14,124 bases of DNA from Colivivens sp963645405 (GCA_963645405.1 CAVISR010000079.1:1-14124); one strand, 5' to 3'; shown: positions 5,523 through 13,530, counted from the first letter of the stretch. A program made the numbers and translations. Notes: generated by a model from the sequence alone, not told the origin.

Positions 5523-7859
5523 ATGAAGTTGAAGATATTTACGTTCAGTCTGCTGGCAGTCCTGGTAGCGATACTGGTAGTTGCCACGATATACGAGAAA
5601 ACCGCAGGCACTCCAGCCGTAGTGGGCAACATCTACGGTTCATGGTGGTTTGCATCGCTGTGGGCAATTGAATGCATCACAGCCATTGTTTACCTGATAA
5701 AGCGGAAAATATTCCGTCGCCCAGCCTCTGCCCTGCTTCATTGTTCGTTCATCATCATCCTGGCAGGCGCACTCATCACCCACATCTTCGGCATCCAGGG
5801 CACCATGCATCTGCGCACAGGCGAAGCCACCAATATCTACGAGAACAAGGAGACAGGCAGCATCGACATGTTGCCGTTCAAGGTAAGTCTGAAGAATTTC
5901 CAGTTGCAGACCTATCCCGGCACAATGTCAGCCATGGGCTATCGGTCTGAAGTGGAAGTGACCGACGGCACGAGCCATGCCACGATGGACATATCAATGA
6001 ACAACATCGGAGAATACAGTGCCTACCGCTTCTATCAGTCGGGCTACGATGCCGACCAGCAAGGCACATACCTCTCAATTTGCCATGACCCTTGGGGCAT
6101 CGGAGTAACCTACACTGGCTATGCCCTGCTCGCAGTTTCAATGCTGCTCTTTCTCGCTCTGCCTGGTGAAGGATTCAGACGTCTGCTGCAAAACAAAGCC
6201 GCAGATAAAGCAGCCACAGTGAAAGTATCTGCAGTGAAAGCAACTACCGTCATTCTCCTTTCCTTCATCAGCCTGGGCGCATCAGCCGAAGGCAAAGTAC
6301 TTCCGAAGGACGTAGCCCAGCAGTTCGGCACAATCTACACCTATTACAACGGCAGGATATGTCCGCTTCAGACCGTTGCCCGCGACTTCACCACCAAACT
6401 CTACGGAAATCCCGAGTACAAAGGCTACACGTCCGAGCAAGTGTTCACGGGATGGATGCTCTACGCCATGTCGTGGCTCGACGAACCGATAATCAAGGTG
6501 AAAGGCAAACACACCAAGGAACTCCTGGGCACGGATGCCACATACGTGAGCTATGCAGACTTCTTCAGCGACGGCAGATACCTGCTTGAAGATGCTGTAG
6601 CCGACATCCACCAGGGCAAGGAAGTGGCAGACTCGCGAGCCATCACCGAGACCGACGAGAAGATGAACATCCTCCGCATGCATCTCAACGGACAGTTGTC
6701 AAAGATTTACCCCATCTCCAGTTCGCAGTTCATCGAAGACTCCGTACACCACATCGACGAATCGCTCCAGGACTTCACAATGGCATGGTTCTCCCAGGAC
6801 GAAAACCTGCCTGGCGCCATATCCAACGAACAATGGTACTTCATCAAGCACACACTGGACTACATCTACGAGTTGTCGGTGATGAAAGACTACAAGACCA
6901 TCCGTGAGATAGTAGGCAAAATCCGCAAGTACCAGGTCAAAACCGTCGGAGCAGAAAACCTCCCGACCGACACAGCCTTCAAGTCCGAACTGCTCTACAA
7001 CTCCAGCGACTACACCAAGCCACTGGCAATGGCTCTGCTTGCCATCGGCATCGCCATGTTTGTAGCAGGCTTGGTATTCACCCTCAAAGGAAGGAAATCG
7101 TCCAAGTGGTTGTCAGTCTCGCTCATTGCAGTCTACTCGCTGAGCACACTCTATCTGATTTACTTCATCAGTCTGCGCGGCATCGTGTCCCACCATCTGC
7201 CCTTGGCAAACGGATACGAGACCATGCAGTTCATGTCGTTGTGCAGCCTCTTGACCACCCTCTGCCTGTGGAAGAAGTCCCAGCTCATCCCCTCGTTCGG
7301 ACTCATCATGGCAGGACTCACCCTGCTCGTGTCAATGATGGGACAGTCCAACCCACAAATCACACCGCTGATGCCAGTGCTCTCCTCACCGTTGCTCAGC
7401 ATCCACGTCTGCATCATCATGTTGTCCTACACCCACTTTGCCTTCATCATGCTCAACAGCATTGCAGGATTGGCAGTAGACCTGCGCACGAAGAACAACG
7501 AGCCGCAGCAAAACCTCAGCCAGCAAAACCTCTGTCAGCAAAGTCTCAGCCAGCAGTTGATGCGCAGTTCGCGTCTGATGCTCTATCCCGCAGAATTCCT
7601 GCTCACAGCTGGCATCTTCATCGGTGCAGTATGGGCAAACGTCAGTTGGGGACGCTACTGGGGATGGGACCCGAAGGAAGTATGGGCACTGATTACCATG
7701 CTTGTCTATGCTTTCCCGCTTCACAGCGCATCACTCCGATGGTTCGAACGTCCACGCAACTTCCATATATATATGATATTGGCGTTTCTCACCGTCCTCA
7801 TCACATACTTCGGAGTCAACTTCTTCCTCGGCGGAATGCACAGCTATGCAAACAGCTAA
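5523..7859 (+). CDS. ccsBA: Cytochrome c biogenesis protein, fused ResB-CcsA (CcsBA)
   Basis: The protein delivers heme across the inner membrane and attaches it to CxxCH motifs of exported cytochromes (System II). The N-terminal half is ResB/CcsB-like: membrane segments near 4-22, 38-58 and 70-87, then a periplasmic region starting HLRTGE. A large extracytoplasmic domain spans about 235-495. The C-terminal half is CcsA: repeated membrane segments, a conserved His in SIHVCIIMLSYTHF, and the heme-handling WWD motif WGRYWGWDPKEVW, followed by His in FPLHSA. A Gln-rich linker made of tandem pentapeptides lies just before this last part. I chose ATG at 5523 (778 residues) over a TTG two codons earlier. 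Position after a two-heme lipoprotein gene fits a dedicated maturation role, though it may serve all c-type cytochromes of the cell. Confidence 0.9.
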   Translation: MKLKIFTFSLLAVLVAILVVATIYEKTAGTPAVVGNIYGSWWFASLWAIECITAIVYLIKRKIFRRPASALLHCSFIIILAGALITHIFGIQGTMHLRTGEATNIYENKETGSIDMLPFKVSLKNFQLQTYPGTMSAMGYRSEVEVTDGTSHATMDISMNNIGEYSAYRFYQSGYDADQQGTYLSICHDPWGIGVTYTGYALLAVSMLLFLALPGEGFRRLLQNKAADKAATVKVSAVKATTVILLSFISLGASAEGKVLPKDVAQQFGTIYTYYNGRICPLQTVARDFTTKLYGNPEYKGYTSEQVFTGWMLYAMSWLDEPIIKVKGKHTKELLGTDATYVSYADFFSDGRYLLEDAVADIHQGKEVADSRAITETDEKMNILRMHLNGQLSKIYPISSSQFIEDSVHHIDESLQDFTMAWFSQDENLPGAISNEQWYFIKHTLDYIYELSVMKDYKTIREIVGKIRKYQVKTVGAENLPTDTAFKSELLYNSSDYTKPLAMALLAIGIAMFVAGLVFTLKGRKSSKWLSVSLIAVYSLSTLYLIYFISLRGIVSHHLPLANGYETMQFMSLCSLLTTLCLWKKSQLIPSFGLIMAGLTLLVSMMGQSNPQITPLMPVLSSPLLSIHVCIIMLSYTHFAFIMLNSIAGLAVDLRTKNNEPQQNLSQQNLCQQSLSQQLMRSSRLMLYPAEFLLTAGIFIGAVWANVSWGRYWGWDPKEVWALITMLVYAFPLHSASLRWFERPRNFHIYMILAFLTVLITYFGVNFFLGGMHSYANS
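7506..7555 (+). repeat. In-frame 15-bp tandem repeat within ccsBA
   Basis: Units at 7506-7520, 7521-7535 and 7536-7550 plus a partial fourth all begin CAGCA and encode QQNLS, QQNLC, QQSLS and QQ. They form a hydrophilic linker between two membrane segments of the CcsA half. Unit number changes of one would keep the frame. Confidence 0.85.
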
Positions 7860-7901
7860 AGCATAGACTCCATTCGCAAGCAACACATTCAAGCAATTTC
7901 A

Positions 7902-7935
7902 CATGGAGGTTCTGCAGATTTGCAGAGCCTCCATG
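7902..7935 (+). terminator. Long hairpin after ccsBA, probable terminator
   Basis: CATGGAGGTTCTGCA pairs with TGCAGAGCCTCCATG over 15 bp (one T-G pair) around a GATT loop, starting 42 bases after the ccsBA stop. The downstream CATCTTTAC is only mildly T-rich, so termination may be partial; it marks the end of the plus-strand cluster. Confidence 0.65.
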
Positions 7936-7950
7936 CATCTTTACAAGTAG

Positions 7951-8036
7951 CCAGTGATTGCAATCAACAGTCCCATGCACTTTTGCAAATGATTGGTGAT
8001 TGAGAACAATATCCTCTTACACTTTTGAGTAAAGGC
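7951..8036. repeat. Degenerate 42-bp direct repeat, two copies
   Basis: GTGATTG recurs at 7954 and 7996, and CACTTTTG recurs about 25 bases further on in each copy, giving a 42-bp period with roughly 60% identity. It lies between the ccsBA and ferredoxin terminators. No gene was seen here. Confidence 0.45.
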
Positions 8037-8038
8037 AC

Positions 8039-8069
8039 AAAAAAAGGATGTCCCCTCAAGGACACCCTT
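8039..8069 (-). terminator. Intrinsic terminator of the ferredoxin gene
   Basis: Read on the minus strand, AAGGGTGTCC pairs with GGACATCCTT over 10 bp (one G-T pair) around TTGAGG, followed by a run of seven T. It begins 37 bases after the ferredoxin stop and has the classical Rho-independent form. Confidence 0.88.
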
Positions 8070-8105
8070 ATGAATATGAATTCAAGTTTGTTTACCCAAC
8101 AAGCC

Positions 8106-8279
8106 TTATTCGCCCGGATTGATTGCTCCAGCCGGACAAGCGTCAGCACATGTGCCACAATCAACACATGAATTCGGGTCAATAACATACTTGCCGTCGC
8201 CCTCAGAAATTGCTTCTGATGGGCATTCTCCTGCGCAAGTTCCACACATTACGCAGTCGTCTGAAATTACATAAGCCAT
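8106..8279 (-). CDS. 2[4Fe-4S] ferredoxin, 57 residues
   Basis: This small protein carries electrons between oxidoreductases in the cytoplasm. It contains two complete cluster-binding motifs of the form CxxCxxCxxxCP: Cys9, Cys12, Cys15 and Cys19, then Cys38, Cys41, Cys44 and Cys48. The two halves are internally similar (CVMCGTCAGECP and CVDCGTCADACP), as in clostridial-type ferredoxins of 55-60 residues. The start ATG (8279 on the minus strand) gives MAYVISDDC, the usual N-terminus of the family. It is a single-gene unit with its own -7 element upstream and terminator downstream. A natural partner is pyruvate:ferredoxin oxidoreductase, whose acetyl-CoA product would feed the adjacent Pta-AckA pathway; that enzyme is not in this window, so the link is inferred. 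Confidence 0.95.
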   Translation of the reverse strand: MAYVISDDCVMCGTCAGECPSEAISEGDGKYVIDPNSCVDCGTCADACPAGAINPGE

Positions 8280-8335
8280 ACTTTGAATGATTTAGTTTAT
8301 AAATATATCTACTACAGTGTTTGATAAAACAAGTG

Positions 8336-8343
8336 CAAAGGTA
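8336..8343 (-). promoter_or_regulatory. Putative -7 element for the ferredoxin gene
   Basis: Minus-strand TACCTTTG followed by CAC matches TAnnTTTG and lies 57 bases upstream of the ferredoxin start. No clear -33 TTTG is seen at the expected distance. It points away from the proC promoter at 8394-8425, making this a divergent promoter region. Confidence 0.55.
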
Positions 8344-8393
8344 GGAAATAATTCAGTATTTGTCGCCTCATACGATAGTTTTTTTGGGAAATA

Positions 8394-8425
8394 TTTCGTC
8401 TTTCGTCCGATTTGGCGTAACTTTG
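8394..8425 (+). promoter_or_regulatory. Promoter of the proC-pta-ackA cluster
   Basis: TTTC at 8394-8397, a 20-base spacer, and TAACTTTG at 8418-8425 match the Bacteroidota -33/-7 layout with one mismatch in the -33. Transcription would start near 8432, about 50 bases before the proC ATG. Confidence 0.65.
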
Positions 8426-8480
8426 TAGCTGAAATCGAGACAAGGAACACTCAATTCTAACTAACAAACATAGTACACGC

Positions 8481-9272
8481 ATGAACATTACAATTATCGG
8501 AGCCGGCAGTATTGGCGGTGCATTGGCACGCGGATGGAGCAAGAAAGAAGCAGACCTGAAACTGACAGTGTCGGGTGTGCATTGGGAGAAACTCAACAAA
8601 ATCAAGGAGGACTGCCCTGCAGTGGAAGTGATGGTGGACGACACCCTGGCAATAAAGGATGCCGATGTCATCGTCATCGCAGTAAAGCCCTGGCAGGTGG
8701 AAACTGTCATCAACGACATCAAACCCAACCTCACATCCTCACAGTTGCTCGTATCACTGGCAGCAGGAGTAACTCTGGAGGACATCAAAGCTATACTCTA
8801 CAAGCACCAGTGTCAGATTCCATCGCTGTTCTATGTGATTCCGAACATCGCAGCAGAATTCTGCGAGAGCATGACATTCATTTGCGCTGCCGACGACGAA
8901 TCGAAGAAACACGAGGAAATTATCGACAATCTCTTCAAACTCGTTGGTGACACTTTCTGCTGCGCAGAGAAAATGGTTGCCCCAGGCATGCTCATGGCAT
9001 CGTGCGGCATTGCCTACGTAATGCGTTTCCTGCGCGTACAGACTGAAGCAGGAGTGGAAATGGGATTCTATCCGAAGGATGCACTGAAGATTGCCATTCA
9101 GACAATGAAAGGCGCATCAGAACTGCTGCACAAGACAGGCGAACACCCGGAACAGGCAATCGACCGTGTGACCACTCCGGGCGGATATACAATAAAAGGA
9201 CTGAACGAGATGGACCACGCAGGATTCAATTCTGCCGTCATCCGCGTGTTCAAGACCGGTTACGAGAAATAA
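8481..9272 (+). CDS. proC: Pyrroline-5-carboxylate reductase, ProC family
   Basis: The enzyme reduces 1-pyrroline-5-carboxylate to proline with NAD(P)H in the cytoplasm. The 263-residue length is normal. An N-terminal Rossmann fold shows the dinucleotide motif GAGSIG at 7-12, then AVKPWQ at 67-72 and VSLAAGVTLEDIK at 91-103. The C-terminal dimerisation region has TTPGGYTIKGLNEMD (231-245), the family's TxPGGxTxxGLxxL block. The usual RxMPNTPA block is diverged to YVIPNIAAEF (118-127), so substrate use could differ from textbook ProC. It leads a tight cluster with pta 22 bases downstream, an unusual metabolic pairing, and its own promoter lies at 8394-8425. Confidence 0.82.
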   Translation: MNITIIGAGSIGGALARGWSKKEADLKLTVSGVHWEKLNKIKEDCPAVEVMVDDTLAIKDADVIVIAVKPWQVETVINDIKPNLTSSQLLVSLAAGVTLEDIKAILYKHQCQIPSLFYVIPNIAAEFCESMTFICAADDESKKHEEIIDNLFKLVGDTFCCAEKMVAPGMLMASCGIAYVMRFLRVQTEAGVEMGFYPKDALKIAIQTMKGASELLHKTGEHPEQAIDRVTTPGGYTIKGLNEMDHAGFNSAVIRVFKTGYEK

Positions 9273-9294
9273 CTATAAAACAAATTATACAACA

Positions 9295-10302
9295 ATGACT
9301 ATCATCGATTCAATTATCGCACGCGCCCAAGCTAACAAGCAGCGCATTGTTCTTCCCGAAAGCATGGAAGAAAGGACAATCACCGCAGCCGACCGTGCTC
9401 TGGCAGACAATCTTGCCGACATCATCCTCATTGGAAATCCCGATGAGATAAAGAACTATGCGAAAGAATTGAAACTGACCCATATCGACAAGGCAACCAT
9501 CATCGACCCGAAGACTTCCGACAAGACTGAGGAATATGCACAGTTGCTTTTCCAACTCCGTCAGAAGAAAGGCATGACAATAGAGAAAGCACGCGAACAG
9601 GTGCTCGACCCTCTGTATTTCGGATGCCTCATCATCAAGAGCGGCGATGCCGACGGACAGATTTCCGGAGCATTGTCGACCACAGGCGACACACTGCGCC
9701 CTGCATTGCAGATCATCAAGTGTGCTCCGGGCATCACTTGTGTCAGCGGAGCAATGCTGCTCATCACCCAGGCTCCACAATATGGAGAAGAAGGAGTGCT
9801 GGTGATTGGCGACGTGGCAGTCACCCCAATGCCAGATGCCAGCCAGTTGGCTCAAATCGCAGTATGCACCGCACAGACAGCCAAGAGCGTGGCAGGATTT
9901 GCCGACCCGAGAGTGGCAATGCTGAGTTTCTCTACCAAAGGCAGTGCAAAGCACGAAGTGGTTGACAAAGTTGTGGAAGCCACTCGCCTTGCCAAGGAAC
10001 TTGCGCCCGACCTCAAGATTGACGGCGAACTGCAGGCTGATGCTGCCCTCGTGCCAAGCGTAGGACAGAAGAAAGCACCGGGAAGCGACATCGCAGGAAA
10101 AGCCAACGTACTGGTTGTGCCATGCCTCGAAGTGGGCAACATCGCCTACAAACTCGTACAACGCCTTGGCGGAGCCGATGCCATCGGTCCTATCCTTCAG
10201 GGAATAGCACGTCCGGTGAACGACCTGAGCCGCGGATGCAGCGTAGACGACATTTACAAGATGATTGCAATCACAGCATGCCAGGCAATGGATGCGAAGT
10301 AA
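9295..10302 (+). CDS. pta: Phosphate acetyltransferase (phosphotransacetylase)
   Basis: Pta converts acetyl-CoA and phosphate to acetyl phosphate and CoA, the first step of acetate formation. At 335 residues it is the short single-domain form without the N-terminal regulatory domain of E. coli Pta. Family blocks are visible: SGDADGQISGALSTTGDTLR (116-135), SFSTKGSAKH (211-220), DGELQADAALVP (243-254) and the C-terminal block ARPVNDLSRGCSVDDI (305-320), where Arg313 matches the conserved catalytic-region Arg. The closely related phosphate butyryltransferase is less likely because ackA follows 33 bases later. The start is an ATG with an A-rich upstream region and no strong Shine-Dalgarno, as usual in Bacteroidota. 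Confidence 0.94.
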   Translation: MTIIDSIIARAQANKQRIVLPESMEERTITAADRALADNLADIILIGNPDEIKNYAKELKLTHIDKATIIDPKTSDKTEEYAQLLFQLRQKKGMTIEKAREQVLDPLYFGCLIIKSGDADGQISGALSTTGDTLRPALQIIKCAPGITCVSGAMLLITQAPQYGEEGVLVIGDVAVTPMPDASQLAQIAVCTAQTAKSVAGFADPRVAMLSFSTKGSAKHEVVDKVVEATRLAKELAPDLKIDGELQADAALVPSVGQKKAPGSDIAGKANVLVVPCLEVGNIAYKLVQRLGGADAIGPILQGIARPVNDLSRGCSVDDIYKMIAITACQAMDAK

Positions 10303-10335
10303 TGAAGAACGACGACAAAAACATACAATACAACA

Positions 10336-11532
10336 ATGAAAATACTCGTATTAAACTGCGGCAGCAGTTCCATTAAATATGCTCTCTATGACATGACCGA
10401 CAAGTCAGTAATCACATCAGGCGGCATAGAGAAAATCGGACTCCCCGACTCATTCATCAAAATCAAGTACAACGGCAAGAAAGTGCAGATTGACCAACCC
10501 ATCGCCGAGCATACAGCAGGCGTGGAGTTCATCTTCAAGTGCCTCACCACTGGAGATACTGCCGTTCTGAAATCTCTTGACGAGATTGACGCAGTGGGTC
10601 ACCGCATGGTACACGGAGGAGAGAAATTCAACAAGAGCGTAATCCTCAACGACGAAGTGATGAAGGTGTTCGAGAGCTGCAACGACCTTGCACCGCTCCA
10701 CAACCCTGCAAATATCAAGGGAGTGAACGCAGTGAAGAAGTTCTTGCCAAACGTACCGCAAGTAGGCGTGTTCGACACTGCATTCCACCAAACCATGCCC
10801 GACTACGCTTACATGTACGCACTGCCATACGAGCTCTACAGAAAATATGGAGTGCGCCGTTATGGTTTCCACGGAACAAGCCACAGATATGTAAGCCAGC
10901 GCGTGTGCGAATTCCTCGGAATCAAACCCGAAGGCACAAAGATTATCACTTGCCACATCGGCAACGGAGCTTCCATCTCTGCAGTGAAAGACGGCAAGAG
11001 CGTTGACACGTCAATGGGACTCACACCATTGGAAGGACTTATCATGGGGACACGAAGCGGAGACATCGATGCAGGTGCAGTGACATTCCTCATGGACAAG
11101 CTGGGACTTGACACAGCAGGAATAAGCAAACTGCTCAACAAGCAGTCGGGACTTGCAGGCATCAGCGGCGGTTCAAGCGATTTCCGCGATATCCTTGCAG
11201 CCATCGAAGCAGGAAACGACCAGGCTCGCCTGGCAAAAGAGATGTACACTTACCGCATCAAGAAGTATATCGGACAATATGCAGCGGCAATGGGAGGCGT
11301 TGACGTCATCCTGTTCACTGGCGGTGCAGGCGAAAACCAGTGGGAAGTGCGTGAAGGCGCAACCAAAGGACTGGAATTCCTCGGTGTCAAGATTGACGAC
11401 GAGAAGAACCACTCAGTACGTGCCACTGAAGCTGTCATCAGCACACCTGACAGCAAGGTCACCGTTTGTGTCATCCCTACCGACGAGGAACTGATGATTG
11501 CATCCGACACCCTTGCCCTTGTCGGAGAATAA
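10336..11532 (+). CDS. ackA: Acetate kinase
   Basis: AckA converts acetyl phosphate and ADP to acetate and ATP, completing the substrate-level phosphorylation begun by Pta. The 398 residues match the usual length. The ASKHA-fold signature is at the N-terminus, LNCGSSSIKY (6-15), with Asn7 contacting the active site. Further catalytic positions are visible: Arg90 in GHRMVHGG, Asp147 in VFDTAFHQ, His179 in YGFHGTSHRY, HIGNGAS (207-213), Arg240 in GTRSGDID, FTGGAGEN (327-334) and Glu385 in PTDEE. All agree with the well-studied archaeal and bacterial enzymes. It ends the proC-pta-ackA cluster, followed by a 22-bp tandem repeat and a hairpin shared with the convergent ABC-F gene. Confidence 0.97.
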   Translation: MKILVLNCGSSSIKYALYDMTDKSVITSGGIEKIGLPDSFIKIKYNGKKVQIDQPIAEHTAGVEFIFKCLTTGDTAVLKSLDEIDAVGHRMVHGGEKFNKSVILNDEVMKVFESCNDLAPLHNPANIKGVNAVKKFLPNVPQVGVFDTAFHQTMPDYAYMYALPYELYRKYGVRRYGFHGTSHRYVSQRVCEFLGIKPEGTKIITCHIGNGASISAVKDGKSVDTSMGLTPLEGLIMGTRSGDIDAGAVTFLMDKLGLDTAGISKLLNKQSGLAGISGGSSDFRDILAAIEAGNDQARLAKEMYTYRIKKYIGQYAAAMGGVDVILFTGGAGENQWEVREGATKGLEFLGVKIDDEKNHSVRATEAVISTPDSKVTVCVIPTDEELMIASDTLALVGE

Positions 11533-11540
11533 TGGACAAG

Positions 11541-11628
11541 CGGAAGCATAAGCCAATACGAACGGAAGTATAAGCCAATACAAGCAGTAGCATGAACCAA
11601 TGCGAACGGAAGCATAAGCTAATGCGAG
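11541..11628. repeat. 22-bp tandem repeat, four copies, after ackA
   Basis: Units lie at 11541-11562, 11563-11584, 11585-11606 and 11607-11628. Three begin CGGAAG and the third CAGTAG; all contain the pattern TAAGCCAAT or a near variant, followed by A/G-CGA. A partial unit may run to about 11645. Length, copy number and unit size equal those of the unrelated array at 421-508. It lies eight bases after the ackA stop. Confidence 0.85.
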
Positions 11629-11642
11629 CATAAGTAGAAACG

Positions 11643-11684
11643 AGCGTGCCACCTGATTACCTCACAAGGCAAAGGTGGCACGCT
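11643..11684. terminator. Bidirectional hairpin between ackA and the ABC-F gene
   Basis: AGCGTGCCACC (11643-11653) pairs perfectly with GGTGGCACGCT (11674-11684), with a 20-base loop. On the plus strand it is followed by TATTATATTGTTGTT, moderately T-rich. It lies between two convergent genes, 24 bases from the ABC-F stop codon, and could end both transcripts. Confidence 0.65.
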
Positions 11685-11708
11685 TATTATATTGTTGTTC
11701 AGGCGCAC

Positions 11709-13496
11709 TTATTGGGAAACCTGCTCACTGAGCTTTTCCCATTCTTCAAGAGCATCCGACAACTGCTGTTGCAACTGAGTGTACTTCTCCACCAGTTTCA
11801 TATCGTTCTTCTCAGCCAGTGTTTTCTCCACCTCAGCAATTTCCGTTTCCAGTTTCTCTACCTTATCCTCACATTCCTTCAGAGCTTTCTCGGCTTTTGC
11901 CTTCGCCTTGGCTTCAGCCTTCTGCTGTTCATACGACATGATTCGCTTTTGCTTTGCATCATCGGAAGGCGCTTTATCGGCAGGTTTCTGCTTTGGAGCA
12001 GTTTCCTTTTCCTTCGCCGTATGAATGGAAATGCTGCTCTTCTCGATAGGTTCGAACACCTTCTGGTCCTTGAACATATAGACCTTGTCGACCAGTCCGT
12101 CGAGGAACGCACGGTCGTGGCTCACGATGATGGCAGTGCCGTCGAAGTCACGTATCGCATTCTTCAGGACTTCCTTCGACTGCATGTCGAGATGGTTGGT
12201 AGGCTCATCAAGGATAAGCAGGTTCACGGGCTGCAACAACAACTGAATCATTGCCAGTCGACTTCGTTCACCGCCCGACAACACCTTCACAAACTTGTCG
12301 CTCGCCTCACCGCCAAACATGAATGCACCAAGCAAATCACGCACCTTTGTACGCATGTCGCCGGTAGCCACTCTGTCGATGGTGTCGAACACAGTGATAT
12401 TGCCGTCGAGCAACTGTGCCTGGTTCTGTGCAAAATATCCTATCTGCACATTATGCCCAATCTTCAGGTTGCCCTCAAATGGAATCTGTCCCATGATGCA
12501 CTTCACAAGCGTAGACTTTCCCTCGCCGTTGTTTCCCATGAATGCCACCTTCTCCCCACGCTTGATGGTGAGGTTCACATGATTGAATATCACGTGGTCG
12601 CCATAGGTTTTCATCACCTCGTCGCAAATCACGGGATAGTCGCCACTGCGCTGGCATGGCGGGAACTTGAGATGAAGCAAGGCAGTGTCCACCTGGTCAA
12701 TCTCGATAGGCACAATCTTCTCCAGCTGCTTGATGCGGCTCTGCACTTGATTGGACTTTGTAGGCTTATACCTGAACTTCTCAATGAAGTCCTTGATTTC
12801 GGCAATCTCCTTCTGTTGGTTCTCGTAAGCACGAATCTGCTGTTCCCGACGCTCGTCACGCAACTTCACATATTCATCGTAGCTTACCTTATAGTCGTTG
12901 ATGTGTCCGCAGGTTATTTCAATCGTGCGGTTGGTGGTGTTGTTGATGAATGCCCGGTCGTGGCTCACAAGCAACACAGCCTTGGCAGAACTCTGGATGA
13001 AACGCTCGAGCCATTGAATTGAACCGATGTCCAAATGGTTGGTAGGCTCGTCGAGCAAAAGCAAGTCGGGCTTGCGCAACAGAATCTTGGCAAGTTCAAT
13101 TCGCATACGCCAACCGCCGGAGAACTCGCTCGTAGGACGGTTGAAATCCTCGCGCTTGAATCCCAATCCGATAAGGGTCTTGTCGATATCCGCCTTCATC
13201 GACCACTCTTCCACATGATTCACCCCATCAAACGCCTTGGCTGTTTCCTCCGCCAAAGTACACGAGTCACTGAGGTTCATGACCTGGGGCAGATAACCTA
13301 TGGTCAGCTCCTTGGGACGTGACACCACCCCACTGGTCGGTTGCTGCAGACCTGCTATAATTTTCAACATCGTGGATTTTCCTGCACCGTTCTTGCCGAC
13401 CAATGCAATACGGTCGTTGGGATTGATTACGAAACCGACATTCTCGAACAAGGGACGTGCCCCGAACTCCACACACAGATTTTCAATTGAAACCAT
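11709..13496 (-). CDS. ABC-F family ATPase (ribosome-associated translation factor type)
   Basis: This 595-residue soluble protein has two ATP-binding cassettes and no membrane segments. Cassette 1: Walker A GKNGAGKST (34-42), signature FSGGW (125-129), Walker B LLLLDEPTNHLD (145-156), switch SHD (178-180). Cassette 2: Walker A GNNGEGKST (321-329), signature LSGGE (406-410), Walker B LLILDEPTNHLD (426-437), switch SHD (459-461). Between them, about 200-285, is a charged alpha-helical linker typical of ABC-F proteins. The C-terminus (about 515-595) is Lys/Glu/Ala-rich and predicted coiled coil, as in Uup or YheS-like members. ABC-F proteins act on stalled or initiating ribosomes, and some confer antibiotic resistance by target protection. 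The linker sequence alone does not decide between a housekeeping and a resistance role. The start ATG lies just after a good promoter. Confidence 0.93.
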   Translation of the reverse strand: MVSIENLCVEFGARPLFENVGFVINPNDRIALVGKNGAGKSTMLKIIAGLQQPTSGVVSRPKELTIGYLPQVMNLSDSCTLAEETAKAFDGVNHVEEWSMKADIDKTLIGLGFKREDFNRPTSEFSGGWRMRIELAKILLRKPDLLLLDEPTNHLDIGSIQWLERFIQSSAKAVLLVSHDRAFINNTTNRTIEITCGHINDYKVSYDEYVKLRDERREQQIRAYENQQKEIAEIKDFIEKFRYKPTKSNQVQSRIKQLEKIVPIEIDQVDTALLHLKFPPCQRSGDYPVICDEVMKTYGDHVIFNHVNLTIKRGEKVAFMGNNGEGKSTLVKCIMGQIPFEGNLKIGHNVQIGYFAQNQAQLLDGNITVFDTIDRVATGDMRTKVRDLLGAFMFGGEASDKFVKVLSGGERSRLAMIQLLLQPVNLLILDEPTNHLDMQSKEVLKNAIRDFDGTAIIVSHDRAFLDGLVDKVYMFKDQKVFEPIEKSSISIHTAKEKETAPKQKPADKAPSDDAKQKRIMSYEQQKAEAKAKAKAEKALKECEDKVEKLETEIAEVEKTLAEKNDMKLVEKYTQLQQQLSDALEEWEKLSEQVSQ

Positions 13497-13518
13497 CTTG
13501 ATACTTGCCTTGATACTT
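13497..13518 (-). repeat. 12-bp tandem repeat in the ABC-F leader
   Basis: On the minus strand AAGTATCAAG occurs twice, separated by GC and ending right at the start codon. It occupies the ribosome-binding region, so copy changes would alter spacing or accessibility of the start. Confidence 0.7.
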
Positions 13519-13530
13519 ATTTCCGGAGTG

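Noticed and set aside
7106..7957. 283-codon frame overlapping the 3' half of ccsBA
   Set aside because: It runs in another frame of the same strand through conserved CcsA motifs and is His/Pro/Arg-rich without a family match.
7964..8245. 93-codon minus-strand frame covering the ferredoxin gene
   Set aside because: It runs through the ferredoxin terminator and in a different frame from the eight conserved cysteines.
9310..10161. 283-codon minus-strand frame opposite pta
   Set aside because: Antisense shadow of a well-supported enzyme; no signal or domain seen.
11646..13022. 458-codon plus-strand open frame opposite the ABC-F gene
   Set aside because: It is the antisense shadow of a clear ABC-F coding sequence; the translation is Leu/His-rich with no recognisable domain.
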